This document shows, piece after piece, positions 1 to 8,723 of a DNA stretch of 64,000 nt. A program made the position numbers and the translations under genes. Source of the DNA: Pelosinus fermentans JBW45 (GTDB lineage: Bacteria > Bacillota > Negativicutes > DSM-13327); NCBI RefSeq assembly GCF_000271665.2, contig NZ_CP010978.1:3936501-4000500 (forward strand), in the 5' to 3' direction. Within the stretch, counting starts at the first letter, position 1, and each line of letters starts with the position of its first letter. The notes under the pieces were generated by a model that searched no databases, had not been told where the DNA came from, and was given only the letters and a program-made list of their open reading frames with translations.

Positions 1-284
1 ATCATTCCTAAAGTAACCCCAAAAAGCATGGTACATAAAGCTGCTGCCACGGCAAAACGGATGGAAACTCTTGCACCATATAGGATACGGCTGAATACGT
101 CTCGCCCTAATGCATCGGTTCCCAGTAAATGAGCCCCAGAGCAAGATTGCAATGTTTCATCCGGCAATACTTGGTTGGGATCATAAGGAGCGATAACGGG
201 AGCAAAAATAGCACCGCTTAGCATCAGCAGCAAAATGAAAGCGGCAATTTTATAGATGATAGAAAGTTGTTTTATGTTAACCAC
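1..284 (-). CDS. ABC transporter permease, OppC/NikC type (partial, 3' end outside window)
   Basis: This is the amino-terminal 94 codons of a second inner-membrane permease of a peptide/nickel-type ABC importer; the rest lies beyond base 1. Translation from the GTG at 284 gives a short cytoplasmic start, a first membrane segment at about residues 12-30, then the family hallmark reading LGTDALGRDVFSRILYGAR near residues 62-78, which is diagnostic of OppC/DppC/NikC proteins. The GTG follows the stop codon of the upstream permease directly and a GGGAGG ribosome site overlaps that gene's last codons, so the two are translationally coupled. The substrate is inferred only from the operon (B12 riboswitch, TonB receptor, NikA-like binding protein). 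Confidence 0.88.
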   Translation of the reverse strand, partial: MVNIKQLSIIYKIAAFILLLMLSGAIFAPVIAPYDPNQVLPDETLQSCSGAHLLGTDALGRDVFSRILYGARVSIRFAVAAALCTMLFGVTLGM

Positions 285-1232
285 TTACTTCCCTCCCAAG
301 CGTATTTTAGGGTTTAATAAAAAATAGCTTATATCCACCAGAAAATTAAACAGAACAAAGACTAAACCTGTGAAGATGACGTATCCCTGGATCGCCGGAT
401 AATCCCGTCCTCTTATCGCTTCTAATACATAACTGCCCAAACCCGGTAAAGAAAAGATAGACTCAATCACAGCGGAACCACTAATGATAGCGCCAAAGTA
501 ATTCCCTAATAAGGTGATTACCGGAATAAGGGAGTTCAACAGACCGTGCTTCCAGATAATCATTGGAAATGGCAGCCCTTTTGCTTTTGCGGTGAGTATG
601 AAATGCTGCTCCAGCACTTCCAATAGTGCAGCACGCTGAAGACGCATCAAGGTGCCGATCGTTCCCGCCGCCAAGGCAAAAGAAGGCATAATGAGATGAA
701 CAACTGTACCATATCCGCTGGTTGGCAATAGATGCAGCTCTTCAGAAAAAATCCACATGAATAGGATTGCCAGCCAAAACGCCGGTATGGATGTAATGAT
801 CAACGCTGCTGTTCTGAGCACAAAATCACTTTTTGAATTGTTTTTATAAGCCATAAAAACGCCCATTGGGATAGCTGTAAATATGACCAGCAGCAATGTG
901 AAGGATGCCAGACTGATGGTTACCGGCAGACGCAGCATCAGTTCGTCCCAAATGGGACGCTGGGTTATGTAAGATACGCCTAGATCACCATGGAGGATCT
1001 GCAGAAGCCATGACAGATACTGGACGATAAAAGGACGGTCTAATCCCAGCTCATGGCGCTTATTGGCGATTTCCTGGGCACTGGGAGTAGAAACTCCGTC
1101 CATGTTCAATAATACCGCAGCAGGATCACTTGGTGATATAACACCGAGTATAAACGCTGCTATGGTGATGCCTAATAAGACAGGAATAATCAGCAATAAT
1201 TTCTTGACAAGATAGAATAAAATATCGTTCAT
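285..1232 (-). CDS. ABC transporter permease, OppB/NikB type
   Basis: This is an inner-membrane permease subunit of a nickel/peptide-type ABC importer, 315 residues from the preferred start. It has an amino-terminal membrane segment, a periplasmic loop ending in the family motif LGLDRPFIVQYLSWL, then five more hydrophobic segments. The cytoplasmic EAA-type loop that contacts the ATPase reads LTAKAKGLP near residue 215. An in-frame ATG lies at 1244, but the ATG at 1232 overlaps the TGA of the binding-protein gene (ATGA), a typical coupled junction, so I prefer it. It sits third in the operon TonB receptor, binding protein, permease, permease. Metal or metallophore uptake is inferred from context; the protein sequence alone does not exclude peptides. 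Confidence 0.93.
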   Translation of the reverse strand: MNDILFYLVKKLLLIIPVLLGITIAAFILGVISPSDPAAVLLNMDGVSTPSAQEIANKRHELGLDRPFIVQYLSWLLQILHGDLGVSYITQRPIWDELMLRLPVTISLASFTLLLVIFTAIPMGVFMAYKNNSKSDFVLRTAALIITSIPAFWLAILFMWIFSEELHLLPTSGYGTVVHLIMPSFALAAGTIGTLMRLQRAALLEVLEQHFILTAKAKGLPFPMIIWKHGLLNSLIPVITLLGNYFGAIISGSAVIESIFSLPGLGSYVLEAIRGRDYPAIQGYVIFTGLVFVLFNFLVDISYFLLNPKIRLGGK

Positions 1233-2800
1233 CACTTTACCCACTCTATTTTATCTAATGTTATACCATAAAGCAGCGGTTCATAATTTTGTATTTTTTT
1301 GCTGTGAACAGCCAGATTCATATCAGCAAATAAGGGTATACAAGGCGGAGACTCGACAGATATATCCTGCAGCCAGTCATATATTTTAGCTCTGTCAGCT
1401 ATTTCTAACGTGGCATCTAACTGATCGAGCAATTGCTCGGCTTCGTCGTTGTTATAGCCTAACCGATACTGCATATTCGCACTGCCGGTACGTTTCATAT
1501 AATTTTTGAATAATATCGCCGGCTCAAGATTAGGCAGCCCCTGGGTGCCGATGATGATGTCGTAATTACCAGTTGCTCTAGCATCCTGGATAGCGGCCCA
1601 GTCCATAATGACGATACTGGCATTCAGGCCGAGTTCTTTCAGCTCTGCTTGAATGAACTCCGTTATTTCTTTATAGGGGTATCTGTCAATTCCGTATTGA
1701 GGAAGCAAAAAAGTGATATTGGCCTTTTGGCCCTTTAAAACGGCATTAGCCAGTTCTTTTGCTTCCTCCACATTCCGCCGGGGTTTAATTTCTTTGCTAA
1801 AAGGGGATGCTCCATTGAGGAAATTACCCGTTGGTATGGCATAACCATGAAAAAAGTTCTTCACAAGTACATCCCTGTTAATCATGAGGCTTACGGCTCT
1901 TATCATGCGAGGATCGTTAAAAGGCGCTTTTTCGCCATTGCAGAACAGATAATGGGTAATGGTAGATTTGCCTATTGCTACAGCAAAACGATTGTCTTTG
2001 ATCAATTCACTGGTTAATGCAGGAGTTAATGAACCTATATCTAAAACTCCCATTATTTCCTCTGCTTTTAACGCTGAATACCGTGTTTCGGCATTAGGAA
2101 TATTCTTGATCCGGATCGTTTTGGCTTTTGCTTTGCCGCCGTAATAATCATCGTTACGTTCCAGTACGGTATACTGCTTCGCAACATGATTAGCAATCTT
2201 AAATGGACCGGTACCGGATGCGGCGGTGCTAAAATTACCGGTACTGCTGTCAAAACAGTACGGACTGAACATCGCACTGCCAAAATTGGTCATGCTGTAA
2301 ATAAGTGTTGAAAATGGTTGGCTGAATGTCAATTTGACTTTGTTGCCCTCCATTGCTTCGACTTCTTTTAGGTTAGGATATACTTTATTGATATCAAAAA
2401 GATAAAAGGTTGATACCCTGGGCGTTATATTCCGATACCGTTCAAAATTTTTTACTACTGCAGCAGCGTTAAATGGCGTTCCATCATGAAATTTTATGCC
2501 TTCTGCCAACTCAAAGATCCATTCTGTATAGTCAGAGGAGTGTTCCCATCTTTTTGCCAATTTAGGCGCGGGCCTGCCGTCTTCGCCTATTCCTACCAAT
2601 GGCTCCCATACCTGCAGGATAGAGCTGGTATAGTAAGGATCTTTATCGCCGGGGGTGAGATCCCTTGCAGCAGCAAGGACGATTTCCCTATCAGGATCAT
2701 TTAGTTGTTCCGTATTGCCAGAGCATCCAGCTAGGCTGACCATGATGCTAAGGGTTATAAATAACCTTAATGCGGTCTTATAAAGATAATAATTTCTCAC
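1232..2800 (-). CDS. ABC transporter substrate-binding lipoprotein, NikA/DppA family (SBP_bac_5)
   Basis: This is the extracytoplasmic solute-binding protein of the nickel/peptide-type importer, 522 residues. A lipoprotein signal peptide ends in the lipobox LAGC with the lipidated cysteine at residue 26. The mature part shows family 5 features: EPLVGIGEDGRPAPKLAKRW, then FHDGTPFNAAAVVKNFERY, later GTGPFKI and RNDDYYGG. The pattern resembles E. coli NikA more than oligopeptide-binding proteins, but that is a judgement by eye. The gene lies 36 bases downstream of the TonB-dependent receptor and overlaps the next permease, so the same B12-sensing leader probably controls it. Cobalt or nickel, free or chelated, is the most likely substrate. 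Confidence 0.9.
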   Translation of the reverse strand: MRNYYLYKTALRLFITLSIMVSLAGCSGNTEQLNDPDREIVLAAARDLTPGDKDPYYTSSILQVWEPLVGIGEDGRPAPKLAKRWEHSSDYTEWIFELAEGIKFHDGTPFNAAAVVKNFERYRNITPRVSTFYLFDINKVYPNLKEVEAMEGNKVKLTFSQPFSTLIYSMTNFGSAMFSPYCFDSSTGNFSTAASGTGPFKIANHVAKQYTVLERNDDYYGGKAKAKTIRIKNIPNAETRYSALKAEEIMGVLDIGSLTPALTSELIKDNRFAVAIGKSTITHYLFCNGEKAPFNDPRMIRAVSLMINRDVLVKNFFHGYAIPTGNFLNGASPFSKEIKPRRNVEEAKELANAVLKGQKANITFLLPQYGIDRYPYKEITEFIQAELKELGLNASIVIMDWAAIQDARATGNYDIIIGTQGLPNLEPAILFKNYMKRTGSANMQYRLGYNNDEAEQLLDQLDATLEIADRAKIYDWLQDISVESPPCIPLFADMNLAVHSKKIQNYEPLLYGITLDKIEWVK

Positions 2801-2836
2801 AATAATGGGTTCTCCTGACTTTTATATATGATTATT

Positions 2837-5065
2837 CTATATGTCAAATTGCGCGGATAACATGATGGTGCGTGGCATTGATACATAGATTTGATCTCCG
2901 CGGGAAGCCATCCAATAATCCTTATTGGTCAGATTATAGCACATGAGGTTAAAGGTAGCTGGTGTACTCTTTATTTTAGTTCTATATTTCACACCAAGGT
3001 CGAATGTCGTATAACCTGGAACTGTGATTGTTTCATTATTGATAGTAGAACTGCCAGTATATCTGGCGCGTCCGGTAACGCTGAATTTCTCATCAGCCTG
3101 ATATTCCAAGCCGACCACGCTGTTCCATTTTGCCCTGCCGCTTACATCATAACCATCATATTGACCATTCTTGGTTTTTTCCCGGGTGGCATCAAGAATC
3201 ATAAAACCGCCCATTACATTCCATTTGTCAGCCAGACGGCCGTTAGCAGATACTTCTACGCCTTTATGTCTATCCCGTCCGTCTTGTATCTGATCATACT
3301 GTGTTGTACTGCCAGCAGCGAGAACGTCTATATTATTAGCCTGGGTGATATCAAAGAAACTCAGTGTAGTAAGAATACCGGCATTTTCATATTTCATACC
3401 GATTTCATTTTGCTTGGTTTTGGCAGGGTCTAAAATATCTCCGGCATTATTATAGGCACTGCTTACTACGGTACCTTTGTTAAAGCTTTCCGAGTGGCTG
3501 GCATATAAAGAAAGCTTGTCCTCGGGTTTATAAGTTATAGCATACGTTGGACAAAAGGCATCGCTGTCAACACTGCCCGATTTTTTGCCGGTAGCGGGAG
3601 TATAGGAATCTACGCTGGCGAAATGCTTATGAACACCTACTAATAATTGCCATTTCTCATATTCAATCGTATCTACTACTGACCAGCCCCAGAGTTTTTG
3701 TTTTTCAGCTAACCCGGTGGTGTAATTCGTGTTTGGCATGCTGTTCTGCACAATCCCATGATAAATATTACCTTGACCAATGCTATTCTTCTCATTGCTT
3801 GTTGCCGATTTTCGATTGCGCCAGGATTGATCCACGGCAAAGGTTAAATTGTGGGTCACTTCACCATCGGTTATTTTGCCCTGTGTACCCACTTGCGCAT
3901 AATAGGTATTCATTGGCGTACCGCCGTTGGTTACGAGCAAGTCGTAATCGCCAGCGTCATTGTCGATCGTGAAGGAGCTGCTATAGGGACTCACATTTTT
4001 GGTCAGGTTATTGCGGTTTAAACCGCCGTTAAAGAATATACTCCAATTATCACTTACTTTTTGCTCGTGGTTGACAGCCAATATCCAGCCTCTCGACGCT
4101 TTTACCATGCCATCGAAACTATAATCGGAGCTTGATTTTGGCGCACTGGGCAATTGGGTAACACCAGAGCCTAATTTAAACCATCTCATCCCGCCTTCGA
4201 TTTCAAGCTGGCGATAGCCGGTCAGGACATTGGTCGTGCTTTTATCATCCCGATGATCGACGTTGACAAAAATACCTTTGGCTTTCATGTTTTCACCATG
4301 TATCGAAGTTTCACCATTCAAAAGTTCCGTATTAATGCGAACACCCCAGGCCTTGTCTTTACCAAAGCGCCTGGCAATATCCATATATCCGCCAAAGGAG
4401 CCTATGCCAGAGAAGGTTTGCGTATAGCGGGTCATCGGTTCTTCTGGTGCCTTTTTGGATACAAAATTAATCAACCCTCCGGCGGAATCAGATTCATATT
4501 GGGCACCGGTGCCGCTGATACCACTGTTCGGACCTGAAATAATGTCAACATGGTCGATGAAAAATGTTGGTGCATTAAATTGTGTAAACATGCCGGGTAT
4601 ACCATTTACATAAGTGCTTGTACCGTTTGCACGAAACCCTCGCAAAGTAAAATCGTTATGTAGTACGCTGCCCGATGCCTGTATAGAAGGACTGTTTGAC
4701 AAAATACTGTCGAGGGGCTGGCTGGAACCGCCAAAGAGTTCTATCGTTTTATTCGTTAAAGTAGTTTGCGTAAAAGGCGTATCCATGACACTTTTTTCGC
4801 CTAAAAATCCTACGCTGCCGCTTTTGAATACAAAACCCCCGGGCAAAGTATCCGAGCTATCCTTCTTGTCCTTTTCTCCCTCGACGACGACTGTTTCCAT
4901 TTCGTATTCGGGAGCGCTTTTTTCGCCGGCAGGTGCGGCGGTTTCTGCTGCGGCCTGCTCTTCCTCCGCATAAACAATATATGCGGGCGTAATGCTTGCG
5001 ACAGTGCATAAGACTGCCGCTGCCAGCAAATGCTTTTTGCCTTTCATGATCGATTTTCTCTTCAT
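2837..5065 (-). CDS. TonB-dependent outer-membrane receptor
   Basis: This is an outer-membrane gated channel of 742 residues that takes up large or scarce metal complexes using TonB energy. A signal peptide (about residues 1-33, ending VYA) is followed by a TonB-box-like METVVVEG at 56-63, a plug domain (PLDSILSNSPSIQASG, then RGFRANGTSTYVNGIPG) and a long beta barrel ending in SAQFDI. It is shaped like a siderophore-type receptor. Start chosen: ATG at 5065 after AGGTGAG. It is the first gene of the operon and lies directly behind a cobalamin riboswitch, so the ligand is probably a corrinoid or a cobalt/nickel chelate. A receptor of this class in an otherwise Firmicutes-like genome points to the Negativicutes. 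Confidence 0.94.
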   Translation of the reverse strand: MKRKSIMKGKKHLLAAAVLCTVASITPAYIVYAEEEQAAAETAAPAGEKSAPEYEMETVVVEGEKDKKDSSDTLPGGFVFKSGSVGFLGEKSVMDTPFTQTTLTNKTIELFGGSSQPLDSILSNSPSIQASGSVLHNDFTLRGFRANGTSTYVNGIPGMFTQFNAPTFFIDHVDIISGPNSGISGTGAQYESDSAGGLINFVSKKAPEEPMTRYTQTFSGIGSFGGYMDIARRFGKDKAWGVRINTELLNGETSIHGENMKAKGIFVNVDHRDDKSTTNVLTGYRQLEIEGGMRWFKLGSGVTQLPSAPKSSSDYSFDGMVKASRGWILAVNHEQKVSDNWSIFFNGGLNRNNLTKNVSPYSSSFTIDNDAGDYDLLVTNGGTPMNTYYAQVGTQGKITDGEVTHNLTFAVDQSWRNRKSATSNEKNSIGQGNIYHGIVQNSMPNTNYTTGLAEKQKLWGWSVVDTIEYEKWQLLVGVHKHFASVDSYTPATGKKSGSVDSDAFCPTYAITYKPEDKLSLYASHSESFNKGTVVSSAYNNAGDILDPAKTKQNEIGMKYENAGILTTLSFFDITQANNIDVLAAGSTTQYDQIQDGRDRHKGVEVSANGRLADKWNVMGGFMILDATREKTKNGQYDGYDVSGRAKWNSVVGLEYQADEKFSVTGRARYTGSSTINNETITVPGYTTFDLGVKYRTKIKSTPATFNLMCYNLTNKDYWMASRGDQIYVSMPRTIMLSAQFDI

Positions 5066-5130
5066 AGATGCTCACCTCAAAAGATATAATTATTCCATTT
5101 TCTTGCAGGCTGTCCATTGTTTGCCGACAG

Positions 5131-5166
5131 AAAAAAATCTGCCTCGCGAGAACGAAGCAGATTCAA
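5131..5166 (-). terminator. Second intrinsic terminator in the leader of the TonB operon
   Basis: On the minus strand AATCTGC pairs with GCAGATT around an inner stem, and a run of seven T follows (5131-5137). It lies about 20 bases after the first leader terminator and before the receptor start. Confidence 0.6.
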
Positions 5167-5187
5167 AAAAAGCATAATATTTACGCA

Positions 5188-5223
5188 TAAAAAAACCAGC
5201 TTGGTAAAAATAATACAAGCTGG
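5188..5223 (-). terminator. Riboswitch expression-platform terminator
   Basis: On the minus strand CCAGCTTG (5216-5223) pairs with CAAGCTGG (5196-5203), followed by eight consecutive T. It sits between the cobalamin aptamer and the receptor gene, as expected for a transcription-terminating OFF switch. Confidence 0.75.
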
Positions 5224-5309
5224 AAGCACGCATAATATGACTATATGCCATAACGAAATCGCCCTCCCCATCACTCGTGGGTTGTTGCGCACTCGCACAA
5301 CGTGGTGAT

Positions 5310-5480
5310 TGTAAAACAGGCAGTTCTCCTGGCTCCGGGTCATTACTCATCTGTTCCTTCTCAGGCTTACGCCTAATGGCACTACATACAGATTCACTCG
5401 CCGATACAGTTGCGGGACAGCTTTGGCATCGCACCAAATTCTCTCTTAGGCCTTGCGGCACCTGTTTCATCAATATTGGA
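5310..5480 (-). promoter_or_regulatory. Cobalamin (B12) riboswitch
   Basis: The minus strand carries the canonical B12 aptamer signatures in order: ACAGGTGCCGC, then GGTGCGATGCC, the core CTGTCCCGCAACTGTA, GTAAGCCTGAGA and the B12 box AGCCAGGAGAACTGCC. The outer P1 stem pairs AAACAGG (near 5466) with CCTGTTT (near 5314). A promoter lies just upstream and two terminators lie downstream. By established knowledge such elements repress B12 or cobalt uptake genes when adenosylcobalamin is plentiful; here the controlled gene is the TonB receptor and, by read-through, the Nik-like ABC genes. Confidence 0.95.
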
Positions 5481-5524
5481 TTTTTATTTTCAATATACAA
5501 TTTATCTGTTGATAACTAGTCTAA

Positions 5525-5553
5525 AGTATAGCACTTTGCACTTCCCACTGCAA
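5525..5553 (-). promoter_or_regulatory. Sigma-A-type promoter of the B12-riboswitch operon
   Basis: On the minus strand a -35 box TTGCAG (5548-5553) and a -10 box TATACT (5525-5530) are 17 bases apart. The start point would fall about 45 bases before the aptamer. Confidence 0.65.
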
Positions 5554-5616
5554 GCAGTGAATTCTTGTCATGAAAAAAGAAGAACGAGAGCAGATGTTTT
5601 CTACGAAGGAAGTCTT

Positions 5617-6693
5617 TTACCTATTTTCTACACTCTCAGACAGCAAGATCTTAGCCTGCCGCGTGGCCCACTTGATTTCATTAGCCGTTACTGCGACTTC
5701 AAGCAACCCATGCAGATAATAACTGCCTGTAAGCCTTGGCTGCCATTGCTCAATTGCCTTAGTAAGGCTTTCCCAGTACTCTTCACTGATTTCTTCTGGA
5801 CTGGTTATGCCTCCATCAACAATGACAGACCGAACCTTTCCATTCACTCGAACAACTATTGTACAGCCACTTTCTAATATATCTAAAATAGCTTTGAATT
5901 CATCGCTAACAGGCGGAGCCTCTGACTTCATCCTTCGTTCCAATCGGATAGGCAAAAGATCAAAAATGCGATTCCCCTTTTTTATAATAGACTCATTGTA
6001 ATCGATTAGTTTCTCTGCCAAAGAAATCCACTCTCTTGGTTCTGATGATTCCATGACCACTTTTCGCTCACTTCTTAGCAAGTCCAACAGCTGTCTTGCT
6101 TCCTTATTCAGTTTGTAAACTCTCTTTTTTTGTTCCGTATGGACATGAAGCTCTCTGCTGTCATCGAGACCGACATAATCCTGCACTGCACGGCAGAAAT
6201 AGAGAACTGCAGCTTCATTGCTCTGGCTAAGCTTCTCTTTCAGTAGTTTGGTGTACCTCGGCGGCCATAACAATACGTTTACAAGCATGGCCGAGCCCAA
6301 ACCAACGAATATAACTCCTGATCTAGCAAGAGCATGTATCATAAACTCTTCCGTACTGGAACTTAAGACAAAGAGTGCAGCAACAATCCCCATGGTTATG
6401 CCGCTATGCAATTTTAATTTTATGTATATTGGTATCAGCAAAATAACGATAAAACCTGCTGAAAACGGATTAACACCAAGAAAATAGCCAAAGAAAAAGC
6501 CCGCTACAACACCAATAATATGGACAAAGATTTGATCCCGCGCTGCCCTTAATGTTAGGAAAATGGATGGCTGTATATTTATCACGGCAGAAACAGCGCC
6601 AAAGAAGGCGGGTTCCAAACCAAGCAACTTACAGATATACATTGTTATGGCAACGGCTATACCCGTTTTAATTACGCGTGCTCCAATTCTCAT
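5617..6693 (-). CDS. FUSC/aromatic acid exporter-type membrane protein (ArAE_1, DUF939)
   Basis: This is a predicted inner-membrane protein of 358 residues. Its first half holds about six hydrophobic segments (IGARVIKTGIAVAITMYI, then FFGAVSAVINIQPS, which is typical of the ArAE_1/FUSC domain). The second half, from about residue 165, is soluble and charged, matching the ArAE_1 carboxy-terminal domain seen in B. subtilis YqjA-like proteins. ATG at 6693 follows GGGAG at good spacing. It stands alone, transcribed the same way as its neighbours but separated by about 60 bases from the PTS gene. Export of organic acids is a family-level guess; the substrate is unknown. Confidence 0.85.
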   Translation of the reverse strand: MRIGARVIKTGIAVAITMYICKLLGLEPAFFGAVSAVINIQPSIFLTLRAARDQIFVHIIGVVAGFFFGYFLGVNPFSAGFIVILLIPIYIKLKLHSGITMGIVAALFVLSSSTEEFMIHALARSGVIFVGLGSAMLVNVLLWPPRYTKLLKEKLSQSNEAAVLYFCRAVQDYVGLDDSRELHVHTEQKKRVYKLNKEARQLLDLLRSERKVVMESSEPREWISLAEKLIDYNESIIKKGNRIFDLLPIRLERRMKSEAPPVSDEFKAILDILESGCTIVVRVNGKVRSVIVDGGITSPEEISEEYWESLTKAIEQWQPRLTGSYYLHGLLEVAVTANEIKWATRQAKILLSESVENR

Positions 6694-6756
6694 CTTTTCA
6701 TCTCCCAGCCATAAAATCCTAATCTTGTTTTATTATTAATAATGCATTTTTACCGA

Positions 6757-8595
6757 TCAATCCACACATTGCATAATAATATCTTCCCCTGCAGTTACTT
6801 CCTCTGCAGGAGTTATGTGGATCTCTTTTCCTCCAGTAATGTTAATCCTTACAATACTCTCTGCATGATCGTTAGGATAACCTAGGGATAGAATCTTCTG
6901 TCCAACAGTAATCTCTTGTCCCTCACTGACCAGAAGCTGCAATGCAGCGTTTAAAGCCGGGGTTTCTAATTCCACCTGAATCATCAATTGATAATGTGGC
7001 TCAATCATCATCAGTAGTGATGCTGGATTTGAACATACTTGTGTCACTCTGCCGGCAGCAGGGGCAAGACAAATATCATCCCTTGTAGCAATTGCTACAG
7101 TATAACGATTCTGGGATTTCGCTTCCTCTTGGATCAGTCTGCCGCTTACTGGCGCATTAATTCGTACATCCTGCTTAAAAGTCGGAACATATGGCTCTGC
7201 CAGTTGCTCATCAACTGATTTTTCCCCAATCATCGTGGAAATTTCTTCTTTTAAACCGTCGGACTGAGTCCCAAAGATAAATTGAAAATTAGTACCCATT
7301 TCCATAATTCCGACTGCACCCAAAGCTGGAAAATCCTGTTTTCTCACCGACTCTCGTTGTATTACAGAAACTCGCAGCCTAGAAATACATGCATCCAAGG
7401 CCTTAATATTATCTGCTCCACCCAATGCTTTCACTATGTTATATGCCCTATGGGAAGTATTCAACTCATGATCAGCAAGAGGTACATCTTCCCGTCCCGG
7501 TGTTTTTAATTGAAAACGATTTATGGCCAGATGAAATACAATAAAATAAAGCGCGCCAATACTGATTCCAACCGGCCATATCCATAGCTGATTGTGCCCA
7601 TATTTATAAGATAATAAATAATCAATAAAAGATGCTGAAAAGGTAAATCCCAAATGAATATCCAGCCAACTGGTCATAAGCCCGGAAACACCAGCCATTA
7701 GCACATGAAACACAAATAAAGATGGCGCGACAAAAATAAATGCAAATTCTATGGGTTCTGTAATCCCTGTCAAAAAAGAAGTTAAAGCGCCACTAATCAT
7801 CAATCCAGCAATAGCTTTTCGTCGTTCTGGTTTAGCATTATAGTATATCGCAAAAGCTGCTGCTGGCAGACCAAACATCATAATCGGAAACTCACTGGCC
7901 ATAAATATACCTGCCGATGGGTCACCTGCAAAATAACGATTAAAATCTCCGCGAATCAAAGTACCATCAGGGGTAATAAAGTGCCCAAATTCATACAAAA
8001 AAGCAGGATAGTATACATGATGCAGGCCGATCGGTATTAACAAACGTTTTCCCGCAGCAAACAATGCTGGACCTATACTAGAGTTTACTGCAAAATGACC
8101 AATTCCATCAATTCCCAATTGGATTACAGGCCAGACAACCTGTATTATTAAAGCCATCACCACTCCTGCTACAGCAGTAATAATCGGCACAAAACGCTTT
8201 CCCGCAAAAAATCCTAACACATGGGGCAACCTCATCTGATGAAACTGCCTATATAAGACAGCTGCAATCAGCCCCATAGCAATACCAGAAAAAACGCCCA
8301 TATCAATACTCGGATTTACAGACTTTAATACTGCCAGAAAAATCAAATGACCAATCACAGCCGCCAAAGCGGCAACCGCTTGCCCTTGGGAGAAACCAAT
8401 CGCCACTCCTACTGCAAATAATAATGGTAAATTAGCGAATACTGCCATACCAGCATCCCGTACTGCAGGCATATTAAGTAAATCCTTTTCTCCAAACCGG
8501 AATAAAAGTCCGGCTGCCGGCAAAACAGATACAGGCAGCATTAAAGATTGTCCGATTTGCTGAAGGTATCGGAATATATCTTTCACCTGATCCAC
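6757..8595 (-). CDS. PTS permease, GlcNAc/glucose family IICB with a degenerate IIA-like tail
   Basis: This is a sugar phosphotransferase permease of 612 residues. Residues 1-370 are the IIC channel (RFGEKDLLNMPAV, FAGKRFVPI, SEFPIMMFGLPAAA, LTGITEPIEF), ending in the linker LKTPGRED. The IIB domain has its phosphorylatable cysteine at residue 403 (LDACISRLRVSV). From about residue 470 there is a domain that aligns with IIA-Glc, but where IIA has KHAVGI this protein has PASLLM, and where IIA has VHFGIDT it has IQVELET, so both active-site histidines are missing. It must take phosphate from another IIA, perhaps NagE's next door. Starts: GTG at 8595, or GTG at 8586 with slightly better ribosome-site spacing. 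Confidence 0.9.
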   Translation of the reverse strand: MDQVKDIFRYLQQIGQSLMLPVSVLPAAGLLFRFGEKDLLNMPAVRDAGMAVFANLPLLFAVGVAIGFSQGQAVAALAAVIGHLIFLAVLKSVNPSIDMGVFSGIAMGLIAAVLYRQFHQMRLPHVLGFFAGKRFVPIITAVAGVVMALIIQVVWPVIQLGIDGIGHFAVNSSIGPALFAAGKRLLIPIGLHHVYYPAFLYEFGHFITPDGTLIRGDFNRYFAGDPSAGIFMASEFPIMMFGLPAAAFAIYYNAKPERRKAIAGLMISGALTSFLTGITEPIEFAFIFVAPSLFVFHVLMAGVSGLMTSWLDIHLGFTFSASFIDYLLSYKYGHNQLWIWPVGISIGALYFIVFHLAINRFQLKTPGREDVPLADHELNTSHRAYNIVKALGGADNIKALDACISRLRVSVIQRESVRKQDFPALGAVGIMEMGTNFQFIFGTQSDGLKEEISTMIGEKSVDEQLAEPYVPTFKQDVRINAPVSGRLIQEEAKSQNRYTVAIATRDDICLAPAAGRVTQVCSNPASLLMMIEPHYQLMIQVELETPALNAALQLLVSEGQEITVGQKILSLGYPNDHAESIVRINITGGKEIHITPAEEVTAGEDIIMQCVD

Positions 8596-8664
8596 CCCTT
8601 TTTACAACAGTACCATAGCATGAAAAAAGCTAGCACTGCTTTACAAAATTCATTCATGACTATC

Positions 8665-8700
8665 TAACATAAAGGCACCAGAAACTTCTGGTGCCTTTTC
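8665..8700 (-). terminator. Hairpin terminator between the two PTS genes
   Basis: AAAGGCACCAGAA pairs with TTCTGGTGCCTTT around a very short loop; only three T follow on the minus strand, so termination after nagE may be partial. Confidence 0.6.
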
Positions 8701-8723
8701 GTTAAACAAATACCTACGTTACT

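Noticed and set aside
5090-5500. 136-codon minus-strand frame over the B12 leader
   Set aside because: It coincides with the riboswitch and its terminators; the RNA structure explains the conservation.
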